Shown: positions 1-5,069 of the stretch, piece after piece
Layout: every line of letters starts with the position of its first letter
Numbering within the stretch: position 1 is the first letter of the stretch
Assembly (NCBI GenBank): GCA_007134665.1
Contig: SLKH01000238.1
Location: forward strand, 1-5,076
DNA length: 5,076 bases
Reading direction: 5' to 3'
DNA from: Balneolaceae bacterium
Lineage (GTDB): Bacteria > Bacteroidota > Rhodothermia > Balneolales > Balneolaceae
Translations under genes and position numbers: made by a program
The notes under the pieces: generated by a model
Told to the model about the DNA's origin: nothing
Seen by the model: the letters and a program-made list of their open reading frames with translations, nothing else
Databases searched by the model: none

Positions 1-140
1 CTCAGCCCGAGATCGAGCCGAATCTGTGAAGCAAGCACTGCAACGATTTGCCGGTCAACAAAACTGAGTATATATATTATAACGAGGAGAACAAGAACTC
101 CCCATGCATATCGTCTTGATACAGGGTACTTTTTCATCAT
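1..140 (-). CDS. MFS transporter, N-terminal fragment (runs off the left edge)
   Basis: The reverse complement opens with two consecutive ATG codons (140-138 and 137-135) and stays open to the window edge, giving 46 complete codons. A basic head (KKYPVSRRY) leads into a hydrophobic helix at about residues 12-27 (AWGVLVLLVIIYILSF), followed by the motif VDRQI and then an amphipathic stretch ending in IRLDLGL. This is the usual start of major facilitator superfamily transporters of the spinster/phthalate-permease type, where TM1 is followed by a D-R-Q signature and a segment like 'I+xDLGLSD'. The protein would be an inner-membrane secondary transporter; the substrate cannot be told. The frame is open upstream to a TAG at 212-210, but without ATG, GTG or TTG, so the ATG pair is the likely start. 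No Shine-Dalgarno sequence is visible. The gene is divergent from the gene at 428. Confidence 0.8.
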   Translation of the reverse strand, partial: MMKKYPVSRRYAWGVLVLLVIIYILSFVDRQIVAVLASQIRLDLGL

Positions 141-383
141 GGGCAGAAAGTAAGAGGATAGCTTAAATCCGACAACTATTTCAGTACGGGATCTGATAAG
201 TTGTAAATCCTAAGCAGGAACGTTCCGTTCAGCAAATAAACTCAGACAGCTACATGCAGAAAAGGAATCGATGGCTCAAAACCGATCGCAACTCATTTCC
301 GAATCTATGATTGTCCAGCCACACACAATTTGCGCATAGCATGTTCTCAAAGTTTTTCGGAATGAATTCAGTCCATTCTTAAT

Positions 384-391
384 TATATTTG
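384..391 (+). promoter_or_regulatory. Candidate Bacteroidota-type -7 promoter element
   Basis: TATATTTG matches the Bacteroidota housekeeping sigma consensus TAnnTTTG and would give a leader of roughly 30 nt before the ATG at 428. No good TTTG -33 element lies at the expected distance upstream; only a T-rich stretch around 353-357 is present. The call rests on one half of the promoter. Confidence 0.35.
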
Positions 392-405
392 TTTACAAAC
401 GGACT

Positions 406-420
406 TTAAATCAGATTTAA
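406..420. promoter_or_regulatory. 15-bp palindrome, possible operator
   Basis: TTAAATC-A-GATTTAA is a perfect 7-bp inverted repeat around a single base, ending 7 nt before the ATG at 428 and just downstream of the candidate -7 box. Its position would suit a repressor site or a small hairpin near the ribosome landing site. It is AT-rich, so chance is possible. A shorter repeat TTTGT-tt-ACAAA (388-399) lies just upstream. Confidence 0.35.
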
Positions 421-427
421 CAGAACT

Positions 428-736
428 ATGTATAAAGGACTTGCAGACGCAATTGAAGACTTGAAGAGCAAGGGGTTGAGAAATTTGTCGAGTGACAAAA
501 ATTTCGGCCCACAGATTCGGGAAGGACAGGTACCTTCAGATTTTAGTGGGATGACACTTCTAAATTCATACCGGTTCGAAGAAGGAACAAGTGCGGGAGA
601 CGAATCGACCCTCTACGTCATTGAACTGGCTGATAAATCAAAAGGTTTTATCGTTCTGAGTTTTGGAATGTACAAAGATCCAGCCAAGGCTGAATTGGTT
701 GAGGCACTGCAAAAACTTGAAATTACTGATTCGTAA
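428..736 (+). CDS. Small conserved protein of unknown function (Bacteroidota 'PRPP synthetase-like' type)
   Basis: This encodes a 102-residue, cysteine-free, soluble protein with no signal peptide or membrane segment. An N-terminal helix (AIEDLKSKGL, residues 8-17) precedes a middle section with YRFEEGTSAGDE (48-59), then two beta-like strands TLYVIEL (61-67) and GFIVLSFGMY (73-82), and a C-terminal amphipathic helix (about 84-97). The order helix, 'YRFEG-S-PDDS', 'LYAI', 'KG-LVDAYG-Y' resembles short (~100 aa) Bacteroidota proteins that databases often call 'phosphoribosylpyrophosphate synthetase'. That name is unsupported: no PRPP-binding loop or ribose-phosphate kinase motif is present, and real Prs is about three times longer. 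The ATG at 428 is the natural start; no Shine-Dalgarno sequence precedes it. The nth gene follows 63 nt later on the same strand, so co-transcription is possible. Function is unknown. Confidence 0.8.
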   Translation: MYKGLADAIEDLKSKGLRNLSSDKNFGPQIREGQVPSDFSGMTLLNSYRFEEGTSAGDESTLYVIELADKSKGFIVLSFGMYKDPAKAELVEALQKLEITDS

Positions 737-799
737 GTTATTAAATTTTCCGAATTTTAAGTTCAACTGATAATCCGATGTAACGTATTAATCCCTGAA

Positions 800-1525
800 A
801 TGCCTGATAAATCCAAAGAGAATAAACTACCAAAACTGCCAAAAAAATCATCTGATCAGAAAAATAAAGCTCAGGATCTTTTACATGACCTTTATACTCA
901 TTATCCGGACCCTCATTGTGCATTAACCCACAGAAATCCGTTTGAACTTCTTATTGCTACAATTTTGAGTGCACAGACCACTGATGAGCGAGTAAACATG
1001 GTTACTCCTGCACTATTTGAGGCATATCCGACTCCTGAAACCATGAGTGAAGCACCACTTGAAGAACTTGAAGAGATTATTCGTTCAACAGGTTTCTATC
1101 GGCAAAAATCAAAATCGATCAAACAGGCTTCAATCACCATCGTAGAGGAGTTTGATGGTGAAGTTCCTGATACCATGGATGAGCTGTTAAAATTGCGCGG
1201 AGCTGCAAGAAAAACTGCAAATGTTGTATTGGGTAATGCTTTTAACAAGAATATGGGTGTTGTTGTCGATACTCATGTCAAACGTTTAGCTAACCGATTT
1301 GGCTTGACGCGGGAAAAAAAGAATACAACTAAAATTGAAAAAGACCTGATGGCACTCTTTCCGCGTGAAACATGGACAGACCTATCCCATCTTTTTATTC
1401 ATCATGGACGAAATGCATGCAAAGCGAGGATCTCGGAACCGCCGGATCATCCGATCTGTATCAAATATGGCAAAAAATGTGACTGCTGGAAAATGAGAGG
1501 CCAAAATGGAACCGGGTCGAAATAA
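800..1525 (+). CDS. nth: Endonuclease III, DNA glycosylase/AP lyase
   Basis: This 241-residue base-excision-repair enzyme of the HhH-GPD family removes oxidised pyrimidines from DNA and cleaves the abasic site by beta-elimination. A lysine-rich tail (about residues 3-24) precedes the core. LLIATILSAQTTD (50-62) contains the conserved SAQ-TD lesion-pocket motif. The helix-hairpin-helix lies at 132-144 with catalytic lysine K138 (ARKTANVVL), and the catalytic aspartate is D157 in VVDTHVKR. The hairpin reads LRGAARKT instead of the textbook LPGVGRKT. The C-terminal iron-sulfur loop has four cysteines (C207, C220, C227, C229) spaced C-X12-C-X6-C-X1-C, not the canonical C-X6-C-X2-C-X5-C, so cluster binding is uncertain. 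The core motifs make the identity safe. The ATG at 800 has no strong Shine-Dalgarno sequence. The last 20 bp overlap the next gene. Confidence 0.95.
   Translation: MPDKSKENKLPKLPKKSSDQKNKAQDLLHDLYTHYPDPHCALTHRNPFELLIATILSAQTTDERVNMVTPALFEAYPTPETMSEAPLEELEEIIRSTGFYRQKSKSIKQASITIVEEFDGEVPDTMDELLKLRGAARKTANVVLGNAFNKNMGVVVDTHVKRLANRFGLTREKKNTTKIEKDLMALFPRETWTDLSHLFIHHGRNACKARISEPPDHPICIKYGKKCDCWKMRGQNGTGSK
1495..1500 (+). promoter_or_regulatory. Ribosome binding site inside nth for the Memo-family gene
   Basis: GAGAGG lies 5 nt before the ATG at 1506 and is the most Shine-Dalgarno-like sequence before any start in the window. It sits within the final codons of nth and supports initiation at 1506 with translational coupling. 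Confidence 0.45.
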
Positions 1526-2744
1526 ACTTTTTAATTCAGTTGAGTCACCTGTGCCGCCCATAAGAGCCGATCTCCAGTTGTTCCCGGTTCAGCATAATGG
1601 AGACAATGTTCTCTATTTTCACGATTCACTTGGGTATACTCCACCAAATTTTGCATTGCATCACGAAGCAGAAACACTCTTGTCGCTAATAAATGGCAGT
1701 ACATCAATCACTGATATCTGCCAGGCTGTAGACGGTACAATCAGCAAGAATCAACTTCTTGAATTCATTCAGTTACTCGACCGAAATTGCATCCTCGCAT
1801 CTCCGAATTACAAAATAACCGCAGAAAACAAAGAAGCTGCTTTTGAAGCTTCTGCAGTACGAAAACCCTCTCTTGCGGGAGAGTCATATCCTGAAGATTC
1901 GGAGGAATTGAAACGTCATCTATCCGGGCTTTTTTCGAATAATGATATCAAGCATGTTTTGAGTAAGCCAAAGAAGGGGCTCTATGCACCACATATTGAC
2001 CCAAGAGTTAATCAACAAATTTATGCAGATGCATTCTCTACGTTGAGAAACCTCAAACCAAAACGAGTTGTTGTACTTGCAACAGCCCATTACACGGGTT
2101 ACTACCCCAATGTGTACAACAACACTCCTTTCATTGGATCTGCGAAGAATTTCGAATTGCCTATCGGCCGACTTTCGTCAGATGAAAAATGGCTTAAATA
2201 TCTGAGTGACCAGGGAGATAAGATCGGCTTTACCACAAAAGACCGCGCTCACAGAATCGAGCACAGTATTGAAATTCACCTTCTATTCGCACGTCATATC
2301 TGGAATCACGATTTTTCCATCGTACCGATCCTCGTCAACTCCTTTGATGAGTTACTTTATCTGCCTGATGGTCATTTACAGAAGCAGATTCACAGCTTTA
2401 TATCGACTCTCCGGAAACTTGATGATGATGATACGTTCTACCTTGTTAGCGGTGATCTTGCACATGTCGGCAGAAAATTTGGTGATCAGAATCCTGCTGA
2501 AAAGTTGAGAAGTAAAGTTGAAACATTTGATGAACAGTTTCTGAATGCTGCAATCCGGAATCAACCAAAAAAGCTTTTTGAACAGGTTAGAAAAGATTAC
2601 GATCCATTCAGGATTTGCGGTTTTCCTCCTCTGTACACATTTCTGCAGCTTTTTCCTGAGTTAAGTGGTGACCTGATTGGATATCACTGGTGGGATGAAA
2701 AAGAACGGGAAAGTGCCGTATCGTTTGGAGCGATCCGTTACTGA
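1506..2744 (+). CDS. AmmeMemoRadiSam system protein B (Memo family) with N-terminal PqqD-like region
   Basis: The protein has 412 residues in two parts. Residues about 17-105 form a small domain (IRADLQLFPVQ ... GYTPPNF ... LLSLINGSTSITDICQAV) resembling the winged-helix-like PqqD fold found ahead of many bacterial Memo proteins. Residues about 118-412 are the Memo domain, related to class III extradiol dioxygenases, starting at VRKPSLAGESYPED. Key motifs are APHID (161-165), TAHY (193-196), EHSIEIHLLF (252-261), SGDLAH (315-320), ICGFPPL (370-376) and a terminal VSFGAIRY. The four metal-ligand positions of human MEMO1 correspond by motif to H163, H195, H320 and C371, all kept. Memo proteins are thought to bind copper or iron and act in redox chemistry; the bacterial function is not established. 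The usual partners, an AMMECR1 protein and a radical SAM enzyme, are not in this window. The gene overlaps nth by 20 bp and ends directly against the convergent gene. Confidence 0.88.
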   Translation: MEPGRNKLFNSVESPVPPIRADLQLFPVQHNGDNVLYFHDSLGYTPPNFALHHEAETLLSLINGSTSITDICQAVDGTISKNQLLEFIQLLDRNCILASPNYKITAENKEAAFEASAVRKPSLAGESYPEDSEELKRHLSGLFSNNDIKHVLSKPKKGLYAPHIDPRVNQQIYADAFSTLRNLKPKRVVVLATAHYTGYYPNVYNNTPFIGSAKNFELPIGRLSSDEKWLKYLSDQGDKIGFTTKDRAHRIEHSIEIHLLFARHIWNHDFSIVPILVNSFDELLYLPDGHLQKQIHSFISTLRKLDDDDTFYLVSGDLAHVGRKFGDQNPAEKLRSKVETFDEQFLNAAIRNQPKKLFEQVRKDYDPFRICGFPPLYTFLQLFPELSGDLIGYHWWDEKERESAVSFGAIRY

Positions 2745-3473
2745 TTAAAGTTTGCCAAACAGGCTCCGAATACGTAAAGCCCACACTCGCCAGACGGCTT
2801 CCCTTACGATTGCTTTTGACATTTTGGAAACTCCTTCTTCCCTTTCCCTGAAAATAATTGAAATTTCGTTTAACCTGAATCCGGCTTTATAAGCCCTGAA
2901 ATGAATCTCAATTTGAAATGCATATCCGTTGGAGCGGATCTTATCGATATCAATTCCTTCCAATACCGTTCTGTGAATGCACTTGAATCCGGCTGTCATA
3001 TCTTTTAGAGGCACTCCGGTAATGACCCGGGCATAAATATTTGCGGCATAGGATAGGATCAGCCTTCTTAAAGGCCAGTTCACAATGCTGATTCCTTTAC
3101 TGTAACGTGAGCCAATTGCAAGATCCGATTCACCCCGCTTAACACTCTCGACAAGTTTCGGCAAATCATCCGGATTATGTGAAAAATCGGCATCCATTTC
3201 ACAGATATAGAGATAGTCACGCTCCAGTGCAAAATGAAAACCATGTACATAAGCAGTCCCTAACCCAAGTTTACCTTCCCGTTCGATCAGGTAAATACGG
3301 TCCGGGTATTGTTCCTGTTTGGCCCTGACAATATCAGCGGTTTGATCAGGAGAATTATCATCAACAATTAACATATCGCACCCGATTCCCAGGTTCATAA
3401 TATGATCGATGATCCGTCCGATATTATGAGCTTCGTTATAAGTCGGGGTGATTACTAAAGTATCATTCTTCAT
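2745..3473 (-). CDS. Polyprenol-phosphate mannosyltransferase-like family 2 glycosyltransferase
   Basis: From the ATG at 3473 the protein has 242 residues, a single GT-A domain. Motifs in order: LVITPTYNE (6-14), IVDDNSPDQT (36-45), GKLGLGTAY (67-75), the metal-binding DADFSH (94-99), GSRY (121-124), DMTAGFKC (158-165), GYAFQIEI (183-190) and the acceptor-loop segment FREREEGVSKMS (208-219). This is the DPM1/Ppm1 pattern: transfer of mannose (or another hexose) from a GDP/UDP donor to a polyprenyl phosphate at the cytoplasmic face of the membrane. No C-terminal membrane helices or GtrA domain follow, so it resembles the soluble form. Homologues begin almost immediately before 'LVIxPTYNE', favouring the ATG at 3473; an in-frame ATG at 3491 and a TTG at 3503 are alternatives. 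None has a Shine-Dalgarno sequence. The donor sugar and the product's use cannot be read from the context. Confidence 0.88.
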   Translation of the reverse strand: MKNDTLVITPTYNEAHNIGRIIDHIMNLGIGCDMLIVDDNSPDQTADIVRAKQEQYPDRIYLIEREGKLGLGTAYVHGFHFALERDYLYICEMDADFSHNPDDLPKLVESVKRGESDLAIGSRYSKGISIVNWPLRRLILSYAANIYARVITGVPLKDMTAGFKCIHRTVLEGIDIDKIRSNGYAFQIEIHFRAYKAGFRLNEISIIFREREEGVSKMSKAIVREAVWRVWALRIRSLFGKL

Positions 3474-3520
3474 TGAAAGAATATAAGTCATCTGATTTTG
3501 CAACGGTATAGCCTGCCAAC

Positions 3521-3526
3521 TGTCAA
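3521..3526 (-). promoter_or_regulatory. TTGACA -35-like hexamer upstream of the GT2 gene
   Basis: The minus strand reads a perfect TTGACA here, about 48 nt ahead of the preferred start, and also contains the TTTG of a Bacteroidota -33 element. No good -10 partner is found at 16-18 bp; CAAAAT at 20 bp is the closest. It is a weak promoter candidate. Confidence 0.2.
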
Positions 3527-3539
3527 AACAGGAACAATA

Positions 3540-3556
3540 CCCCGTCTTTCACGGGG
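3540..3556. repeat. Small GC-rich hairpin in the divergent intergenic region
   Basis: CCCCGT-ctttc-ACGGGG forms a perfect 6-bp stem with a 5-nt loop. It lacks a following T-run on either strand, so it is not a convincing intrinsic terminator. It could lie in the leader of the minus-strand glycosyltransferase gene or be a protein-binding site. Confidence 0.4.
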
Positions 3557-3592
3557 CGGAAAATACGAAATATGTAACTGAGAGAACTCCTT

Positions 3593-3640
3593 CTTATTTT
3601 AGCACGTTTCCGGGATGAACCGGAATTCGCTTAAAATAAG
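3593..3640. repeat. 48-nt compound inverted repeat upstream of tgt
   Basis: The outer arms CTTATTTTA (3593-3601) and TAAAATAAG (3632-3640) are perfectly complementary over 9 bp. Inside them GC pairs with GC (3602-3603 with 3629-3630, one bulged T), then a small internal loop, then a second perfect stem TTCCGG (3608-3613) / CCGGAA (3620-3625) with loop GATGAA. The element ends 38 nt before the TTG start of tgt. It might be a leader hairpin, an operator shared by the divergent genes, or a remnant of a small mobile repeat. It does not match the preQ1-I riboswitch consensus that sometimes precedes queuosine genes. Confidence 0.6.
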
Positions 3641-3678
3641 CTTAATTCATTAGACTCCAATAAAATAGAAAGAAATCA

Positions 3679-4806
3679 TTGTTTCAGATCACAAAAGTAA
3701 GTAAAAGCACCAAAGCACGGCTTGGCCGTATTTCAACGGATCACGGCACGATCGATACCCCTATCTTTATGCCTGTCGGCACACAGGGTACGGTTAAGGC
3801 CATAAAAAAGAATCAATTGGAACAGGAGATTGATGCCGAAATTATACTTGGGAATACCTATCACCTCTACCTGCGGCCAGGTATGGATATCATTGAACAT
3901 GTTGGAGGATTACACGAATTCATGAACTGGCAGCGTCCGATTTTAACGGATTCCGGCGGTTATCAGATCTTTTCCTTGTCGGATAACCGGGAATTGAGTG
4001 AAGACGGTGCAAAATTTAAAAGTCACCTGGATGGGTCCGAACATCTGTTTACACCTGAAAATGTTGTGGATATTCAGCGAAAACTGGGTTCGGATATCAT
4101 TATGATCCTTGATGAGTGCCCGCCCTACCCCTGCGATCATGATTATGTGGAAGATTCGATGAATTTGACTTACCGATGGGCAAAACGCGGAAGGGAAGCT
4201 TTTTTAAATACTACATCAAGATACGGTTATCGCCAATTTCAATTCGGTATTGTACAAGGCGGAACCTACAAGGATTTGCGAAAAATTTCATCTGAACAGA
4301 TGGTTTCCATTGGGTTTGAAGGGCTGGCTATCGGCGGGCTAAGCGTTGGAGAACCGGCGGATTTGATGTATGAGATTACCGACTGGAATACGGAATTCCT
4401 TCCGGCTGATAAACCACGATACCTGATGGGAGTGGGAACCCCTGCTAATTTACTTCAATGTATTGCACTTGGCATCGACATGTTCGATTGTGTGATGCCA
4501 ACACGGAATGCCCGGAATGGAATGATATTTACAAAAGAAGGCACTGTAAACATCCGAAATGCAAAATGGAAACACCACCACCATCCACTGGATGAAAATT
4601 TTCCAAGCGAACTATGCAGTTTGTATAACATGTCATACATACACCACCTGTTTCGGGCTGATGAAATACTTGGCCTGATCCTCGCATCCATCCATAACCT
4701 TACGTTTTATTTATGGCTGATGCGAGAATGCCGTGAAAGAATCAGGAATGATGAATTCCATCACTGGTATCCCGGAATGATGGAACAGCTGGAGCGGAGG
4801 GTTTAA
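3679..4806 (+). CDS. tgt: tRNA-guanine(34) transglycosylase
   Basis: This 375-residue TIM-barrel enzyme exchanges guanine-34 in GUN anticodons (Asp, Asn, His, Tyr tRNAs) for the queuosine precursor preQ1. Signatures: FMPVGTQGTVKAI (30-42), GNTYHLYLRPG (58-68), the catalytic DSGGYQ with D91, DECPPYP (145-151), FGIVQGG (189-195), AIGGLSVGE (217-225), LMGVGTP (249-255) and the nucleophile D270 in FDCVMPTRNAR. The zinc site, normally CxCxxC plus His, reads F308, S310, C313 and H339, so two ligands are missing; four consecutive histidines (299-302) lie just before it. Similar loss occurs, as I recall, in Bacteroidota Tgt proteins, and the rest is intact, so the enzyme is probably active. The start is TTG at 3679: a TAA at 3661 closes the frame upstream, no in-frame ATG lies between, and the N-terminus then matches the family. 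Confidence 0.96.
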   Translation: MFQITKVSKSTKARLGRISTDHGTIDTPIFMPVGTQGTVKAIKKNQLEQEIDAEIILGNTYHLYLRPGMDIIEHVGGLHEFMNWQRPILTDSGGYQIFSLSDNRELSEDGAKFKSHLDGSEHLFTPENVVDIQRKLGSDIIMILDECPPYPCDHDYVEDSMNLTYRWAKRGREAFLNTTSRYGYRQFQFGIVQGGTYKDLRKISSEQMVSIGFEGLAIGGLSVGEPADLMYEITDWNTEFLPADKPRYLMGVGTPANLLQCIALGIDMFDCVMPTRNARNGMIFTKEGTVNIRNAKWKHHHHPLDENFPSELCSLYNMSYIHHLFRADEILGLILASIHNLTFYLWLMRECRERIRNDEFHHWYPGMMEQLERRV

Positions 4807-4900
4807 TCATTATTTTTTTCACACATCTTACTTGCACTCATGCTCTTCCATCCAAAATTACAGGGAAGTGGATTGCTTGAACGGGTTTTATACTCATATT

Positions 4901-4924
4901 CTCCGGCAGCAGAGCAGCCGGGAG
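4901..4924. repeat. REP-like hairpin A, loop AGCAGAGCA
   Basis: CTCCGGC (4901-4907) pairs with GCCGGGAG (4917-4924) as seven base pairs with one bulged G at 4922. The 9-nt loop is AGCAGAGCA (4908-4916). The same loop caps hairpin B, 28 bp further on. The arrangement resembles paired REP/BIME-type extragenic palindromes. No RAYT transposase is seen in the window. Confidence 0.6.
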
Positions 4925-4927
4925 TTG

Positions 4928-4952
4928 CGTCACGAAGCAGAGCATCGTGACG
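4928..4952. repeat. REP-like hairpin B, loop AGCAGAGCA
   Basis: CGTCACGA (4928-4935) and TCGTGACG (4945-4952) form a perfect 8-bp stem around AGCAGAGCA (4936-4944), directly followed by AG. Only three bases (TTG) separate it from hairpin A. A palindrome ending in a -GACGAG-type tail recalls dispersed short palindromic repeats known from many bacteria. That this sequence is dispersed in its own genome is inference. Confidence 0.65.
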
Positions 4953-5002
4953 AGATCGTATGTCGCTGGCAGCCGATCAAGCCACAATTCCAGCCCTTTC
5001 GA

Positions 5003-5033
5003 TTCATCGGATGACGGGGAGTCATACGATGAA
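5003..5033. repeat. Hairpin C, 12-bp stem with one mismatch
   Basis: TTCATCG (5003-5009) pairs with CGATGAA (5027-5033), and ATGAC (5011-5015) pairs with GTCAT (5021-5025), with one G-A mismatch (5010/5026) and a GGGGA loop (5016-5020). It is stable and unlikely to be chance. No T-run follows, so it is not a typical intrinsic terminator. Confidence 0.6.
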
Positions 5034-5038
5034 GGCCC

Positions 5039-5069
5039 CTCATCCGACCACTTCCCGTGATCGGATGAG
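5039..5069. repeat. Hairpin D, perfect 9-bp stem
   Basis: CTCATCCGA (5039-5047) is perfectly complementary to TCGGATGAG (5061-5069) around a 13-nt loop. CCC at 5036-5038 could pair with GGG at 5073-5075 beyond a bulge. The left arm can instead pair with 5007-5014 inside hairpin C, so C and D compete with an alternative fold. The element reaches almost to the window edge and may continue beyond it. Confidence 0.6.

Larger units (their letters stand above)
141..427. other. Divergent intergenic region between MFS gene and small hypothetical gene
   Basis: I see no credible gene in these 287 bases. The region must hold the promoters of two divergent genes. Visible elements are a 10-bp perfect palindrome GGAACGTTCC at 217-226, a 6-bp inverted repeat ACAACT/AGTTGT (172-177 and 199-204) that would lie in the MFS leader, a Bacteroidota-like -7 box at 384-391, and a 15-bp palindrome at 406-420. 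Two very short overlapping reading frames (ATG at 254 and at 271) are probably chance. Confidence 0.6.

Noticed and set aside
271..339. 22-codon ATG frame with an AAGGA sequence just upstream
   Set aside because: The spacing to AAGGA is good, but the peptide has no recognisable character and another short ATG frame (254) overlaps it. Probably chance in an intergenic region.
428..736. Calling the small protein a phosphoribosylpyrophosphate synthetase
   Set aside because: Related short proteins carry this name in databases, but no PRPP-binding loop or catalytic motif is present and the length is far too short.
741..923. Minus-strand frame overlapping the start of nth
   Set aside because: It is antisense to a well-supported gene and has no family resemblance.
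2206..2564. Frames on both strands inside the Memo-family gene
   Set aside because: They are shadows of a conserved coding region; no domain is recognisable in either.
3593..3678. preQ1 riboswitch in the tgt leader
   Set aside because: Considered because tgt uses preQ1, but the hairpin and the A-rich tail do not match the preQ1-I consensus and no pseudoknot partner is seen.
3943..4691. Two minus-strand frames inside tgt
   Set aside because: They are antisense shadows of a strongly conserved gene.
4776..4819. Intrinsic terminator for tgt
   Set aside because: A T-run is present, but the only preceding inverted repeat is 6 bp, AT-rich, and has a 24-nt loop. This is too weak to call.
4805..4980. 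Minus-strand open frame of nearly 60 codons across the same region
   Set aside because: It is open from a TGA near 4980 to a TAA within the tgt stop, but has no start codon near its beginning; its first ATG leaves only a few codons. It reads through the palindromes and is probably a by-product of the repeat.
4832..5014. 60-codon plus-strand reading frame downstream of tgt
   Set aside because: It lacks an ATG start (begins TTG), has no recognisable domain, and runs straight through hairpins A, B and part of C, which explain the sequence better.
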